A DNA stretch of 6,267 nt, taken from NCBI GenBank assembly GCA_030695285.1, contig JAUYTF010000091.1, positions 1 through 6,267 on the forward strand, given 5' to 3'. The stretch is from Eubacteriales bacterium (GTDB taxonomy: Bacteria; Bacillota; Clostridia; Christensenellales; CAG-138). This document shows positions 1-5,940 of this stretch, piece by piece. Position numbers and translations under genes: made by a program. The notes below the pieces were generated by a model. It saw only the letters and a program-made list of their open reading frames with translations, had not been told where the DNA came from and did not search any database. Position 1 is the stretch's first letter; every line of letters starts with the position of its first letter.

Positions 1-28
1 TTCGATCAATACGGGGATCAGTAGTCAC
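1..28 (-). CDS. 5' end of an unidentified gene (first nine codons, GTG start)
   Basis: Only the N-terminus is inside the window; it reads MTTDPRIDR with GTG as start codon. The start is well supported: an AAAGGAG ribosome site lies seven bases upstream (36-42), the best such site in the window. The gene is on the same strand as mreB and begins about 245 bases after its stop, so it could be read through from mreB or from its own promoter (an extended -10 candidate is at 176-184). Nine residues do not allow a family assignment, and I give none. That a gene starts here is fairly sure; its product is unknown. Confidence 0.6.
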
Positions 29-35
29 GTTTAGA

Positions 36-42
36 CTCCTTT
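36..42 (-). promoter_or_regulatory. Strong ribosome binding site of the GTG-start gene
   Basis: AAAGGAG on the minus strand, seven bases before the GTG at 28-26. Spacing and match to the 16S anti-Shine-Dalgarno sequence are near ideal, and this site decides the start. A small hairpin (CGTG-CGG-CACG, 46-56) lies just upstream in the leader. Confidence 0.65.
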
Positions 43-175
43 CGGCGTGCGGCACGTATTTTTTCCGCCGCCAATCCATCCAAATCATGTGTCATGCCGA
101 AAATAGCAATCCATCATGGCTTCGCCGCAGCAGGCACTTCCTGACAAACAGCGATCCTGATCATGAAACACGCTG

Positions 176-184
176 AGTATAGCA
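176..184 (-). promoter_or_regulatory. Candidate extended -10 promoter for the left-end gene
   Basis: On the minus strand this reads TGC-TATACT, a five-of-six match to TATAAT with the TG of an extended -10. No good -35 box is found at 16-18 bases. If used, the transcript would start near 169 and have a leader of about 140 bases. The rest of 43-272 holds no open frame that I would call a gene. Confidence 0.3.
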
Positions 185-218
185 AGCAATCATGTCATTG
201 GCTTGAACAATTTTTTAA

Positions 219-255
219 GATTCGATAAACCCGGCTAGCCGGATATATGTGAATC
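219..255 (-). terminator. Possible weak terminator hairpin after mreB
   Basis: GATTC (219-223) can pair with GAATC (251-255), enclosing the perfect 12-base palindrome CCGGCTAGCCGG at 231-242. It lies 18 bases past the mreB stop, where a terminator is expected. On the minus strand the hairpin is followed by TTAAAAAATT rather than a clean T run, so termination may be leaky, or the palindrome may be a protein-binding site instead. Confidence 0.3.
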
Positions 256-272
256 GATCCATCTGACGCAAT

Positions 273-1310
273 TTAACTGTCGTAATATTCACCACGCCGG
301 TAATCGTAAATTGCCGCGTTGTATTTTTGCAAATCCTCAAGCACGCGTCCTGTTCCGAGCGCTACACAGGAGATCGGGTCCTCCGCGATGCGGCAGGGCA
401 CGCTCGTCCGCTCCGTCACGTACCGGTCAAATCCCGCAAGCAGCGCGCCGCCGCCCGTTACCACGATGCCAGCGCTAGCAATATCGCGCGCGAGCTCCGG
501 CGGTGTGCGCTCTAGCAGCCCGCGCACCCGCTCCATGATGGCGGCGAGCGGCTCGCTGAGCGCATCCACCATTTCGTTGGTGCCGATTGGAATCGCCTCC
601 GGCAAGCCGGTGACGACGTTTCTGCCGCGCACCTCGATGATGCGCTGCTCTTTTTCAATGTGCGCGCGCCCGTAGGCTATTTTGATGTCCTCGGCGTTGC
701 GCTCGCCGATATAGAGGCTGTGTTTTCGCTTCATGTAGCGGCGCAGTGCGTCGTCAAATTTATCACCCGCCATCTTGATGGAGTCGGAGATCACGGTTGC
801 GCCGTGCGCAATCACCGCGATGTCCGTGGTTCCGCCGCCGATGTCGAGCACCATATGCCCCTTTGGCTCGTTGATGTCAATTCCGGCGCCGATCGCGGCA
901 GCGATGGGTTCCTCGATGAGATAGGAATACCGCGCACCCGCCTCGTCCGAAGCCTCTATCACGCAGCGTTTCTCCGCCTCAGTCACGCCGGAAGGCACGC
1001 AAACCAACGCCCGCGGGCGGTATAGCAGCCGTTTGCCGACGATCTTGTGGAAAAAATAGCGCAGCATGCGCGCTGTTACGTCAAAATTGGAAATAACGCC
1101 GTCACGCAACGGGCGAATGACGACGATGTTTGCCGGCTCGCGTCCCATCATCTTGCGCGCTTCCTCGCCGATGGCTACGATGCGGCCTGTCACGCGCTCC
1201 ACCGCGACGACGGACGGCTCCTTGAGCACAATCCCCTTGCCTTTGACAAAGACGAGTGTGGAGGATGTGCCGAGGTCGATTCCAATGTCGGACGTATCAA
1301 ACAAACCCAT
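273..1310 (-). CDS. mreB: Rod shape-determining protein, MreB/Mbl family (bacterial actin)
   Basis: Actin-like ATPase that polymerises on the inner face of the membrane and guides lateral cell-wall synthesis in rod-shaped cells. From ATG 1310 it is 345 residues, typical of the family. The ATP-binding parts are all present: phosphate-1 loop DIGIDLGTSS (8-17), catalytic-site IEEP (132-135, Glu133/134), phosphate-2 loop DIGGGTTD (156-163) and adenosine motif GIVVTGGGALL (281-291). I chose ATG 1310 because MGLFDTSDIGIDLGT matches the usual family N-terminus and AGG lies eight bases upstream (1319-1321). An in-frame GTG at 1346 would add 12 residues and has AGGA five bases upstream, but it lies partly in a hairpin. 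No mreC or mreD is adjacent, which fits a stand-alone Mbl/MreB paralogue. The C-terminus ends in a Tyr-rich tail (YDYRRGEYYDS). The family is certain; mreB versus mbl is not resolved. Confidence 0.95.
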   Translation of the reverse strand: MGLFDTSDIGIDLGTSSTLVFVKGKGIVLKEPSVVAVERVTGRIVAIGEEARKMMGREPANIVVIRPLRDGVISNFDVTARMLRYFFHKIVGKRLLYRPRALVCVPSGVTEAEKRCVIEASDEAGARYSYLIEEPIAAAIGAGIDINEPKGHMVLDIGGGTTDIAVIAHGATVISDSIKMAGDKFDDALRRYMKRKHSLYIGERNAEDIKIAYGRAHIEKEQRIIEVRGRNVVTGLPEAIPIGTNEMVDALSEPLAAIMERVRGLLERTPPELARDIASAGIVVTGGGALLAGFDRYVTERTSVPCRIAEDPISCVALGTGRVLEDLQKYNAAIYDYRRGEYYDS

Positions 1311-1340
1311 TTTTACAACCTGCTTTCGCGTAGTCCAACC

Positions 1341-1354
1341 GGACACATATGTCC
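1341..1354 (-). repeat. 5-4-5 inverted repeat in the mreB leader
   Basis: GGACA-TATG-TGTCC on the minus strand. In the mRNA the stem takes in part of the AGGA at 1352-1355, and the loop holds the AUG of an 11-codon leader frame (1348-1313). The alternative in-frame GTG (1346) is half buried in the stem. It may be a translational control hairpin or an operator just downstream of the promoter; it is short enough to be chance. Confidence 0.35.
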
Positions 1355-1368
1355 TATGATATCAACTG

Positions 1369-1397
1369 ATTTTATCATGCGCCGATATCGTGGACAA
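1369..1397 (-). promoter_or_regulatory. Likely housekeeping-type promoter of mreB
   Basis: On the minus strand TTGTCC (1397-1392) is followed after exactly 17 bases by TAAAAT (1374-1369), with TGA before the -10 making it an extended -10. The -35 matches TTGACA at four of six positions and the -10 matches TATAAT at five of six. Transcription would start near 1362, giving a leader of about 52 bases to ATG 1310. A second -10-like box, TGATATCAT, lies just downstream at 1356-1364. Confidence 0.55.
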
Positions 1398-1437
1398 TCA
1401 AACAAAGTGTGAACGCCATGTGAATAAGCGATAGAAG

Positions 1438-1469
1438 AGGGGCGCACCACCTCCGGCGGCATCGCCCCT
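1438..1469 (-). terminator. Terminator hairpin after the sir2 gene
   Basis: A seven-base stem AGGGGCG/CGCCCCT (1438-1444 with 1463-1469) encloses a second stem, CCGCC pairing with GGTGG around a GGA loop on the minus strand. It lies 54 bases past the sir2 stop and separates sir2 from the mreB promoter. The tract after it on the minus strand (CTTCTATCGCTTATT) is pyrimidine-rich but has no pure T run. No plus-strand gene ends nearby, so the minus strand is the sensible direction. Confidence 0.5.
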
Positions 1470-1522
1470 GTATGTGTATGCTAACTTTTGTATGAGTAGT
1501 GGACCGACTTGGAAGTGCTGTT

Positions 1523-2281
1523 TTAAGCAGTTGCACTCACGAGAACGGCCTGCCGGAGCACCTCGCCGATGGGTGATGCGATGCTCAGCGTCGCGCTGCC
1601 GTTTCTGCTGGTTTTGCCTAGATTGATCACCACAAGATACCTGCCGTGGAAATAGTCCACGAGCCCCGCCGCGGGATACACCGCCAGCGACGTGCCCCCG
1701 ATGATGAGCGTATCCGCTTTATCCATCTGCGATACAGCGACACGGAGCACCTTTTCGTTGAGCGGCTCTTCGTAGAGCACCACATCCGGCTTGATCACCC
1801 CGCCGCAGCCGCAGGTCGGAATTCCTGTCTTTTTAATGATGTCCTGCATGGTGAACGATCTGCCGCAGTTCATGCAGTGATTGTTGTGCGCGCTACCGTG
1901 GAGCTCCAGCACCGTCCGGCTGCCCGCATTTTGGTGCAGTCCGTCGATGTTTTGCGTGATGATGGCCGAAAGCACTCCCGCCTGCTCGAGCTTTGCCAGC
2001 GCGCGGTGGCAGTCGTTTGGCTGCGCATGCGGATAGAGCAGATATTTCCGGTAGTAATCGAAGAATGTCTCCGTGTGTTTGAGAAAATAAGAGCGGCTCA
2101 AAAGGGTTTCCGGCGCATAGTTGTATTCCTTTATGGCCGCAAAAACCCCGTCGCCCGAGCGAAAATCCGGTATGCCACTCTCGGTAGATGTGCCCGCGCC
2201 GCCGAGAAAGACGATCTTCTTGGATTGCGACAGTATTTGCCGGAGTTCCTGAACCTTAGAAAGCTCTCCCTCGCTGATCAT
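1523..2281 (-). CDS. Sir2-family NAD-dependent protein deacylase (sirtuin)
   Basis: Removes acetyl or related acyl groups from lysines using NAD+, giving nicotinamide and O-acyl-ADP-ribose; cytoplasmic. At 252 residues it is the usual size for a bacterial sirtuin. In order it has the NAD-binding GAGTSTESGIPDFRS (28-42), TQNIDGLHQNAG (109-120), catalytic His128 in LHGS, four zinc-ligand cysteines (136, 139, 157, 159), KPDVVLYEE (164-172) and GGTSLAVYPAAGL (195-207). The Tyr/Arg pair of CobB/SIRT5-type desuccinylases is not seen after the first motif, so I infer mainly deacetylase activity (class U/M-like). The start is preceded by GGAG with a rather long ten-base spacer. It is divergent from the amidohydrolase, with its own candidate promoter and terminator. 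The family is certain; substrates cannot be read from the sequence. Confidence 0.96.
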   Translation of the reverse strand: MISEGELSKVQELRQILSQSKKIVFLGGAGTSTESGIPDFRSGDGVFAAIKEYNYAPETLLSRSYFLKHTETFFDYYRKYLLYPHAQPNDCHRALAKLEQAGVLSAIITQNIDGLHQNAGSRTVLELHGSAHNNHCMNCGRSFTMQDIIKKTGIPTCGCGGVIKPDVVLYEEPLNEKVLRVAVSQMDKADTLIIGGTSLAVYPAAGLVDYFHGRYLVVINLGKTSRNGSATLSIASPIGEVLRQAVLVSATA

Positions 2282-2368
2282 GTTTTGCTCGCTCCAATTC
2301 TCAGATATTAAATTGTGTGCAAGATTTGCAGGCGATAGACCGTTTTGAAATGAATGAACCCTGTGTGT

Positions 2369-2377
2369 ATTGTATCA
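2369..2377 (-). promoter_or_regulatory. Candidate extended -10 promoter of sir2
   Basis: On the minus strand this reads TGA-TACAAT, a five-of-six -10 with the extended TG. There is no recognisable -35 at 16-18 bases, which an extended -10 can tolerate. Transcription would start near 2362, about 80 bases before the ATG. Confidence 0.4.
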
Positions 2378-2406
2378 CGCATTTGGATGCCAGCCCTTAC
2401 GATTCT

Positions 2407-2429
2407 GCAAAAACTCGTGCCTTTTTTGC
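2407..2429. repeat. AT-rich inverted repeat in the divergent intergenic region
   Basis: GCAAAAA (2407-2413) and TTTTTGC (2423-2429) form a perfect seven-base stem around a nine-base loop. It has A and T tracts like a terminator but almost no G-C pairs, and it lies between two divergent genes where no terminator is needed. It could be a bent or protein-binding site; the function is unknown. Confidence 0.3.
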
Positions 2430-2457
2430 CTATATGCTTTCCCTGTGCTCTCTTCCG

Positions 2458-2475
2458 CTGTTATATTAATAACAG
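2458..2475. promoter_or_regulatory. 7-4-7 inverted repeat, operator-like, between sir2 and the amidohydrolase gene
   Basis: CTGTTAT-ATTA-ATAACAG is a perfect dyad 33 bases upstream of the amidohydrolase -35 box and about 80 bases upstream of the sir2 -10. Its size and symmetry are those of a dimeric repressor or activator site, and its position would let one regulator affect both divergent genes. No regulator gene is present in the window. Apart from this, the repeat at 2407-2429 and the two promoters, I see nothing in 2282-2542. Confidence 0.4.
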
Positions 2476-2507
2476 CATCCGGTGTCGCGCCCCAGCCGTA
2501 GTTACTG

Positions 2508-2536
2508 TTGGATTATGACCTGCGGTGTGCTAGAAT
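2508..2536 (+). promoter_or_regulatory. Promoter of the amidohydrolase gene, ending at the start codon
   Basis: TTGGAT (2508-2513), a 17-base spacer and TAGAAT (2531-2536), with TGC before the -10 (extended -10). The -35 matches at four of six positions and the -10 at five of six. The expected transcription start, about seven bases past the -10, falls on or next to the ATG at 2543. No Shine-Dalgarno sequence precedes that ATG, which suggests a leaderless mRNA. Confidence 0.5.
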
Positions 2537-2542
2537 AAATGC

Positions 2543-3808
2543 ATGAAAACGAGATTGTATCATGCAAGAATTCTTCCGCTGGACGGAACGACCCCGCTGT
2601 TTTCAGGCGAGCTCATCGTCTCGGACGGGCGCATCGTCTCGCTCGGAACAGAAGGCGGCTACTCCGGCGCGGTCGATCGCGAGATTGACTGCCGGGGCAA
2701 CCTGATCATGCCGGGGTTTAAGAACGCGCATACGCACAGCGGCATGACCTTTTTACGCTCTCTGGCGGACGATCTGCCGCTTCAGCGGTGGCTGACAGAG
2801 CAGGTGTTCCCCAAGGAGGCGCAGCTCACACCGGACGACGTTTACGTGCTCACCAAGCTCGCCATCATGGAATACCTCACCAGCGGCATCACCATGATGT
2901 TTGACATGTATTTCTCGCGCGAGAGCATCGCCGCTGCCGCCATCGACACCGGCTTTCGCGCAGCGCTGGTCGGCTGCGCAAACGACTACGGCGGAACCGC
3001 GCAGGAAACGGCGGATGAGTACGCGAAATTCTCAAAATTCCACCCGCTGATTACTTATCGCCTGGGCTTTCACGCAGAGTATACGAGCAGCGAGCCGCTG
3101 ATACGCGATCTTTCGGACGTGGTGCAGCAGCTCAAGCAGCCGTTTTATACGCACCTCAACGAGACCGTCAAAGAGGTGGAGAGCTGCATCGCCCACAGCG
3201 GCATGCGCACCATCGAATATCTGGATTCGCTCGGCCTGTTCAACTATGGCGGCGGGGGTTATCATTGCGTGCATGTCTCCGAGAAGGAAATGGATATCAT
3301 GCAGTCCCGCGGCATGCGCGTGGTCACCTGCCCCGGCTCCAACACAAAGCTCGCCAGCGGTGTAGCGCCCGTGTACGAGTATCTTGGGCGCGGCATTCCG
3401 GTTGCCATCGGTACAGATGGTCCCGCAAGCAACAACTGCCTCGACTTCTTTCGCGAGATGTTCCTCACCACCGGATTGCAAAAGCTCGGCCACGGCGCGG
3501 AGGCGGTGGGCGCGATGGACGTGCTGACCATGGCCTGCAAAAACGGCGCCTACGCCTGCGGCTTTGACGATTGCGACTCTCTCGCCGTCGGCAAACAGGC
3601 GGATTTGATCCTGATTGACCTGAACCAGCCAAACATGCAGCCACTCAACAACATTGAGAAGAACATCGTCTACAGCGGAAGCAAGCAGAATGTTGCACTG
3701 GTCATGATTGCAGGAAAAGTGCTGTACGAGCGCGGCGAATACTTCATCGGCGAAGATCCGGAACGCATCTACGCCGAAGCAAACCGCATCATTCGCGCCA
3801 TGAAATAG
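2543..3808 (+). CDS. Amidohydrolase of the MTA/SAH deaminase type
   Basis: Metal-dependent hydrolase (TIM-barrel amidohydrolase superfamily), closest by motif to 5-methylthioadenosine/S-adenosylhomocysteine deaminases (MtaD type), which deaminate MTA or SAH to inosine derivatives in nucleoside salvage. At 421 residues it has family length. Seen in order: an N-terminal beta domain, metal-binding HTH (His63, His65) in NAHTHSGMTFLRSLADDLPL, HAEYTSSEP (from 177), HLNE (His204, Glu207), HCVH (241-244), CPGSNTKLASGVAPV (263-277) and catalytic IGTDGPASNN (Asp292), then the C-terminal return to the beta domain (GKQADLILIDL, 350-360). The active site looks complete. The ATG at 2543 gives the usual family N-terminus (MKTRLYHARILPLDG) but lacks a ribosome site. 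It is divergent from sir2 and 99 bases upstream of the GNAT gene. The superfamily is sure; the substrate is inferred, since neighbouring subfamilies act on other aminated rings. Confidence 0.9.
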   Translation: MKTRLYHARILPLDGTTPLFSGELIVSDGRIVSLGTEGGYSGAVDREIDCRGNLIMPGFKNAHTHSGMTFLRSLADDLPLQRWLTEQVFPKEAQLTPDDVYVLTKLAIMEYLTSGITMMFDMYFSRESIAAAAIDTGFRAALVGCANDYGGTAQETADEYAKFSKFHPLITYRLGFHAEYTSSEPLIRDLSDVVQQLKQPFYTHLNETVKEVESCIAHSGMRTIEYLDSLGLFNYGGGGYHCVHVSEKEMDIMQSRGMRVVTCPGSNTKLASGVAPVYEYLGRGIPVAIGTDGPASNNCLDFFREMFLTTGLQKLGHGAEAVGAMDVLTMACKNGAYACGFDDCDSLAVGKQADLILIDLNQPNMQPLNNIEKNIVYSGSKQNVALVMIAGKVLYERGEYFIGEDPERIYAEANRIIRAMK

Positions 3809-3842
3809 TCGTTCTGAGTTGCATTTTCGCCCTTTGGGCAAT

Positions 3843-3863
3843 ACGGAGAGAACTTTTCCGTTT
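3843..3863 (+). terminator. Possible weak terminator between the amidohydrolase and GNAT genes
   Basis: ACGGAGAG and CTTTTCCGT can form an eight-pair stem with two G-U pairs around a three-base loop (3843-3861), followed by TTTGTCTTCT. A smaller hairpin, GCCC-TTT-GGGC, sits just before it at 3829-3839. The stem is weak and the T tract interrupted, so partial read-through into the GNAT gene is likely. No clear promoter is seen in 3809-3907. Confidence 0.3.
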
Positions 3864-3907
3864 GTCTTCTCGTCACTGAATGGAAACACATCAAAGGAAC
3901 TGTCTAC

Positions 3908-4639
3908 ATGGATTATTTGCAAAAAATAGCTCCTCTGTTCTCCGGCTGGAATGAAACGCTCATCTGGTCCGTTTTACAGGGGCATATGGGTTACGCCATT
4001 ACGGATCACGACGAAGCGCCTACGGCCGCGCAGCTCGTGCTGGGCGGTTTCTGTTTCTTTGCGGGCAATCCCAGCGTCTCTTTCGCGGCAAAAGCCGCGG
4101 CGCACGAGATCGTTCCGCAAAACGAAGCATGGAGGCATGCCATCGAGCAGGCTTGGGGCGAGCGCGTGCAGCAAAGGCTGCGCTATGCCATCAAGAAGGA
4201 ACCGGACGTCTTCTCGCGCGAAACGCTACGGCATTGTGTCGATGCCCTGCCGAAAGAATTCGAACTGTGCCCGTTTGACGAGGCGATCTGCGCGCAGTCG
4301 TTTCAGGAAGATTGGTCATGTGATTTTTGCGGCTGCTTCAAGAGCAGCATGGATTTTCTTTCTCGCGGATTCGGTGTCGCCGCGCTGCACAATGGCCAGC
4401 TGGTGTCCGGCGCGAGCAGCTACTGCGTTTACGACGGCGGATTCGAGATCGAAATCGATACCAAACCGGAATATCGTCAGCGCGGGCTTGCGAGCGCATG
4501 CGGTGCGCAGCTGATTCTGGAGGCGCTCGATCGGGGTTTGTATCCGAGTTGGGATGCGTTTGACCTGCGCAGCGCCGCGCTTGCTCAGAAGCTGGGGTAT
4601 CATGTCGATCATCCTTACACTGTCTACATGGTGCGCTAA
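3908..4639 (+). CDS. GNAT acetyltransferase, zwittermicin-resistance (ZmaR)-like family
   Basis: Predicted acetyl-CoA-dependent N-acetyltransferase; it resembles the GNAT_acetyltran family that includes the zwittermicin A resistance protein, but the substrate is unknown. It has 243 residues. The N-terminal half (1-110) is the less conserved helper domain. The C-terminal half carries the GNAT fold: GFGVAALHNGQLVSGASSY (154-172), EIEIDTKPEYRQRGLA (180-195) with the acetyl-CoA loop RQRGLA, then LILEALDRGLYPSWDAFDL (202-220) and LAQKLGY (225-231), all characteristic of this family. A cluster C138-x2-C141-x-C143 just before the GNAT core is unusual. The start is supported by AAAGGA nine bases upstream (3893-3898). 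It lies downstream of the amidohydrolase, possibly on the same transcript, and ends 72 bases before a strong terminator. The fold is sure; resistance function is only a family association. Confidence 0.9.
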   Translation: MDYLQKIAPLFSGWNETLIWSVLQGHMGYAITDHDEAPTAAQLVLGGFCFFAGNPSVSFAAKAAAHEIVPQNEAWRHAIEQAWGERVQQRLRYAIKKEPDVFSRETLRHCVDALPKEFELCPFDEAICAQSFQEDWSCDFCGCFKSSMDFLSRGFGVAALHNGQLVSGASSYCVYDGGFEIEIDTKPEYRQRGLASACGAQLILEALDRGLYPSWDAFDLRSAALAQKLGYHVDHPYTVYMVR

Positions 4640-4710
4640 CGCAAAGCCCTATCATCCGGAACAACAAAACACGAGATGCGGCATCCCTCTCCTGCACGAA
4701 GCGCAACGAC

Positions 4711-4749
4711 AAAACCCCGTTCCGGCGAGCTTGCCGAATCGGGGTTTTT
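4711..4749. terminator. Strong bidirectional terminator between convergent genes
   Basis: AAAACCCCG (4711-4719) pairs with CGGGGTTTT (4740-4748), with a further inner stem CGGC/GCCG. T runs follow the stem on both strands (TTTTT on plus; TTTT on minus). It lies 72 bases past the GNAT stop and 27 bases past the epimerase stop, so it serves both genes. Confidence 0.85.
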
Positions 4750-4775
4750 AATTGCTTTTATACGCGTTCTTCTCT

Positions 4776-5825
4776 TTATCCCATCGCGGGCAAGGCCTTG
4801 CCGGCCCCGCGCTTACGGAAGAGATTTTTGCGTTCTCTGGTGAGGAACGAAACGGTGTCCTTGATGGTCGCGCTGATGTCGCGCGGCTTATAGCCAAGGT
4901 CGCGCCGCGCCTTCTCACTGGTAAAGCGCGAGTTGCTCGTGAGCGTATAGAGTGTGTATCGCGTAAAGAGCGGGGACTCGTGGCGGATTCTATAGTACAG
5001 CTCCGCAAGCGGCGCAGTCATCTTTGCAAACCACAATGGAAGTACGGTGGTGATCTTCTTGCCGCCTGTCACGCGTGAAAGCGTGTTGAGCAGCTCCCGC
5101 ACGGGAATGTAGCAGTTGGAGAGGATATAACACTCGCCCTTTTTCCCCTTGTTCGCCGCGGCGATGACGCCGTCTGCAACATCGCGCACGTCCACAAAAT
5201 CGTATCCGCCTTCGACACAGGCCGACAGAGAGCCGTTGAGATAGTTGATCACCATCTGCGTCAGGTGCCCGTGGCCGTAGTCGTTCGGGCCGATGATGCC
5301 GGAAGGATGGATGATCGTCGCGTCAAGTCCGCTTTTTGCCGCATCCAGAACAATCTGTGTGGCAGCGGCTTTCGTCTTGGCGTAGAGTCCGATGACAGAC
5401 TCCGGCTCAAACCCCTCCACCTCGTGGATGATATTGCCGTGCGGCAACTCCGGCAGTGCGTGAACCGAGCTGATATACACAAGTTTTTTCACCTTGTGCT
5501 CTTTACAGAGGCTCACAACGTTCTCCGTGCCGCGCACATTGACGTCCACCACGCGCTGGTCGTATTTGGAGGCGACGGAGACAATCCCCGCGCAGTGAAT
5601 CACATAGACCTCGTCGTCTTCCTTGAGCCCGTAGAACAACGGCTCAAGGGATGGCTTGTCCCGCACGTCCCCGCGCACGATGGACACCGCGTCGCCATAG
5701 AGCATGGTGATGTCCTCGCTTGGCAGGGCAAAGCCGCGCACGGTCTCGCCCGTAGCGAGCAACTCCCGCGCAACCGTGTTGCCAAGATGCCCGCCGACTC
5801 CGGTGATCATATAAACTCGTTTCAT
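4776..5825 (-). CDS. NAD-dependent epimerase/dehydratase family protein (extended SDR)
   Basis: Rossmann-fold oxidoreductase of the extended short-chain dehydrogenase group, resembling dihydroflavonol-4-reductase/HpnA/3-beta-HSD-like members. These act on sugar nucleotides, steroids or other hydroxy/keto substrates; the substrate here is unknown. At 349 residues it is of normal length. Seen: the glycine-rich NAD(P) loop TGVGGHLG (8-15), acidic GDVRD (52-56), HCAG (77-80), VNVRGTENVV (95-104), catalytic Ser in YISSVHA (117-123), YAKTK with Tyr148 and Lys152, HPSGIIGPNDYGHG (173-186) and FVDVRDVADG (210-219). A hydrophobic stretch around 258-280 may touch the membrane, as in 3-beta-HSD-like relatives, and the tail is basic. 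The start matches the family (MKRVYMITG); the ribosome site is poor (GAGG eleven bases upstream), and an eight-codon frame overlaps the start by ATGA. Convergent with the GNAT gene. Confidence 0.93.
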   Translation of the reverse strand: MKRVYMITGVGGHLGNTVARELLATGETVRGFALPSEDITMLYGDAVSIVRGDVRDKPSLEPLFYGLKEDDEVYVIHCAGIVSVASKYDQRVVDVNVRGTENVVSLCKEHKVKKLVYISSVHALPELPHGNIIHEVEGFEPESVIGLYAKTKAAATQIVLDAAKSGLDATIIHPSGIIGPNDYGHGHLTQMVINYLNGSLSACVEGGYDFVDVRDVADGVIAAANKGKKGECYILSNCYIPVRELLNTLSRVTGGKKITTVLPLWFAKMTAPLAELYYRIRHESPLFTRYTLYTLTSNSRFTSEKARRDLGYKPRDISATIKDTVSFLTRERKNLFRKRGAGKALPAMG

Positions 5826-5940
5826 GAGAAAATCCGCCTCGCTTTCATGGTCTCAAGACGAAAACACTTCGTCGTCTGTCTTGCTTTGTTGAATGGTACT
5901 ATCATATCGGCTCATTGTTACGGGGCTATTACGAAAAACC

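Noticed and set aside
1646..2311. 221-residue open frame on the plus strand, opposite sir2
   Set aside because: It is a shadow of the sirtuin gene: no family motifs and an Arg/Val/His-rich composition.
2345..2373. Plus-strand promoter-like pair TTGAAA, 17 bases, TATTGT
   Set aside because: The -10 is poor and overlaps the better minus-strand extended -10 of sir2. A stronger plus-strand promoter lies directly before the amidohydrolase gene.
3032..3922. 296-residue open frame on the minus strand, antisense to the amidohydrolase gene
   Set aside because: It mirrors a clearly real gene with a full set of family motifs. The antisense protein is Ala/His/Val-rich without recognisable domains, as expected from the opposite strand of GC-rich coding DNA.
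3899..4631. 13-base direct repeat ACTGTCTACATGG at the start and near the end of the GNAT gene (3899-3911 and 4619-4631), 720 bases apart
   Set aside because: A 13-base match somewhere in a window of this size is not improbable by chance. The copies sit in ordinary coding or start-site contexts with no terminal inverted repeats or other sign of a mobile element.
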